The notes beneath the pieces were generated by a model. The model did no database searches and had not been told where the DNA came from. It was given only the letters and a program-made list of their open reading frames with translations. Below are positions 62,847-64,000 of a DNA stretch of 64,000 nucleotides, in pieces. Made by a program: the position numbers and the translations under genes. Position 1 is the first letter of the stretch; each line of letters begins with the position of its first letter. Source of the DNA: Prosapia bicincta (Eukaryota > Arthropoda > Insecta > Hemiptera > Cercopidae); NCBI GenBank assembly GCA_036971475.1, contig JBAIZL010000005.1:164903386-164967385 (forward strand). Direction: 5' to 3'.

Positions 62847-64000
62847 TCGTAATGTTTACTTTCTTCCCAAATGTTGTATTTTCACTGCAAAGCTATTTCT
62901 TTTCCTTTCTAGGACCTAATGTACTTTCACGGTAATGTTGGGCTTCCATCGTAATGTTGTACTTTCTTCCTAATGGTTGAATTTTCACTGCAAAGCTATA
63001 CTTTCTTCCTAGGACCTAATGTACTTTCACGGTAATGTTGGGCTTCCATCGTAATGTTGTACTTTCTTCCTAATGGTTGTATTTTCACTGCAATGCTATA
63101 TTTTCTTTCTAGGACCTAATGTACTTTCACGGTAATGTTGGACTTCCATCGTAATGTTGTACTTTCTTCCTAATAGTTGTATTTTCACTGTAATGCTATA
63201 TTTTCTTCCTAGGACCTAATGTAATTTCACGGTAATGTTGGGCTTCCATCGTAATATTGTACTTTCTTCCTAATGGTTGTATTTTCACTGCAAAGCTATA
63301 CTTTCTTCCTAGGACCTAATGTACTTTCACGGTAATGTTGGGCTTCCATCGTAATGTTGTACTTTCTTCCTAATGGTTGTATTTTCACTGTAATGCTTTA
63401 TTTTCTTCCTAGGACCTAATGTACTTTCACGGTAATGTTGGGCTTCCATCGTAATGTGTACTTTCTTCCTAATGGTTGTATTTTCACTGCAAAGCTATAT
63501 TTTCTTTCTAGGACCTAATGTACTTTCATGGTAATGTTGGGCTTCCATCGTAATGTTGTACTTTCTTCCTAATGGTTGTATTTTCACTGTAATGCTTTAT
63601 TTTCTTCCTAGGACCTAATGTACATTCACGGTAATGTTGGCCTTCCATCGTAATGTTGTACTTTCTTCCTAATGGTTGTATTTTCACTGCGAAGCTATAC
63701 TTTCTTCCTAGGACCTAATGTACATTCACGGTAATATTGGGCTTCCATCGTAATTTGTACTTTCTTCCCAATGGTTGTATTTTCACTACAAAGCTATACT
63801 TTCTTCCTAGGACCTAATGTACTTTCACGGAAATGTTGGGCTTCCATCGTAATGTTGTACTTTCTTCCTAATGGTTGTATTTTCACTGCAAAGCTATACT
63901 TTCTTCCTAGGACCTAATGTACTTTCACGGTAATGTTGGGCTTCCATCGTAATGTTGTACTTTCTTCTTAATGGTCGTATTTTCACTGCAAAGCTATACT
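62847..64000. repeat. 100-bp satellite made of five 20-bp subunits, running off the window
   Basis: GGCTTCCATC or its close variants falls at 62941, 63041, 63141, 63241, 63341, 63441, 63540, 63640, 63740, 63839 and 63939, giving periods of 99-100. Each unit divides into five related 20-mers, for example GTAATGTTGTACTTTCTTCC, TAATGGTTGTATTTTCACTG and AGGACCTAATGTACTTTCAC. The first unit (62847-62940) is the most diverged, as expected at an array edge. The array continues past the window end. Confidence 0.95.

Noticed and set aside
62847..64000. Evenly spaced repeats resembling a CRISPR array
   Set aside because: The whole 100-bp unit is repeated with no unique spacers, there are no cas genes, and the window is eukaryotic.

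Overview
The window is AT-rich, repeat-dense eukaryotic DNA with no recognisable host gene or host exon. An arthropod, most likely an insect, is the best guess. The reasons are a decayed retroelement ORF1 of the DUF4780 type common in insects, a mariner-type transposase relic, a Penelope-like element, and a TTAGG-rich minisatellite resembling the arthropod telomere unit. No rRNA, intact tRNA, CRISPR array or bacterial-style gene arrangement was seen. Every open reading frame that could be assigned belongs to a broken mobile element.

Layout. At 0.5-4 kb there is a tRNA-like relic and a 5'-truncated Penelope-like element (PLE) carrying RT and GIY-YIG motifs, followed by a hammerhead-like RNA motif. 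At 4.5-7.1 kb a broken DUF4780 ORF1 lies between two ~350-bp direct repeats, next to a ~92-bp tandem array. At 7.5-8 kb two near-perfect foldbacks sit beside (TA)n. At 10.0-10.95 kb is the 3' end of an RNase H-bearing non-LTR retrotransposon with a (TAAG)n tail. From 13 to 30 kb the sequence is mostly unassigned, apart from dispersed repeats and a hammerhead-bearing foldback at 14.9 kb. At 30-36 kb a 57-bp minisatellite is joined to a conserved AT-rich block. At 39 and 43 kb there are very long (TG)n tracts. At 47-48 kb there are two more foldbacks, one with the hammerhead motif. At 49.6-51 kb is a diverged copy of a ~1-kb sequence also found at 25.5 kb. At 53.8-58.4 kb are relatives of the 30-kb minisatellite element, one of them split by a decayed mariner. 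At 59.3-60.1 kb is a TTAGG-type higher-order minisatellite. At 62.0 kb is another hammerhead foldback, and from 62.85 kb to the window end runs a 100-bp satellite built of five 20-bp subunits.

The most interesting signal is a series of hammerhead-ribozyme-like motifs. One lies directly downstream of the PLE endonuclease stop codon. Others lie inside short foldback elements flanked by candidate target-site duplications. Stems I and II differ in sequence between copies but stay paired. This ties the foldbacks to Penelope-like retroelements and suggests a short non-autonomous, ribozyme-bearing family. All similarity statements come from reading by eye; no alignment, folding or database search was run.
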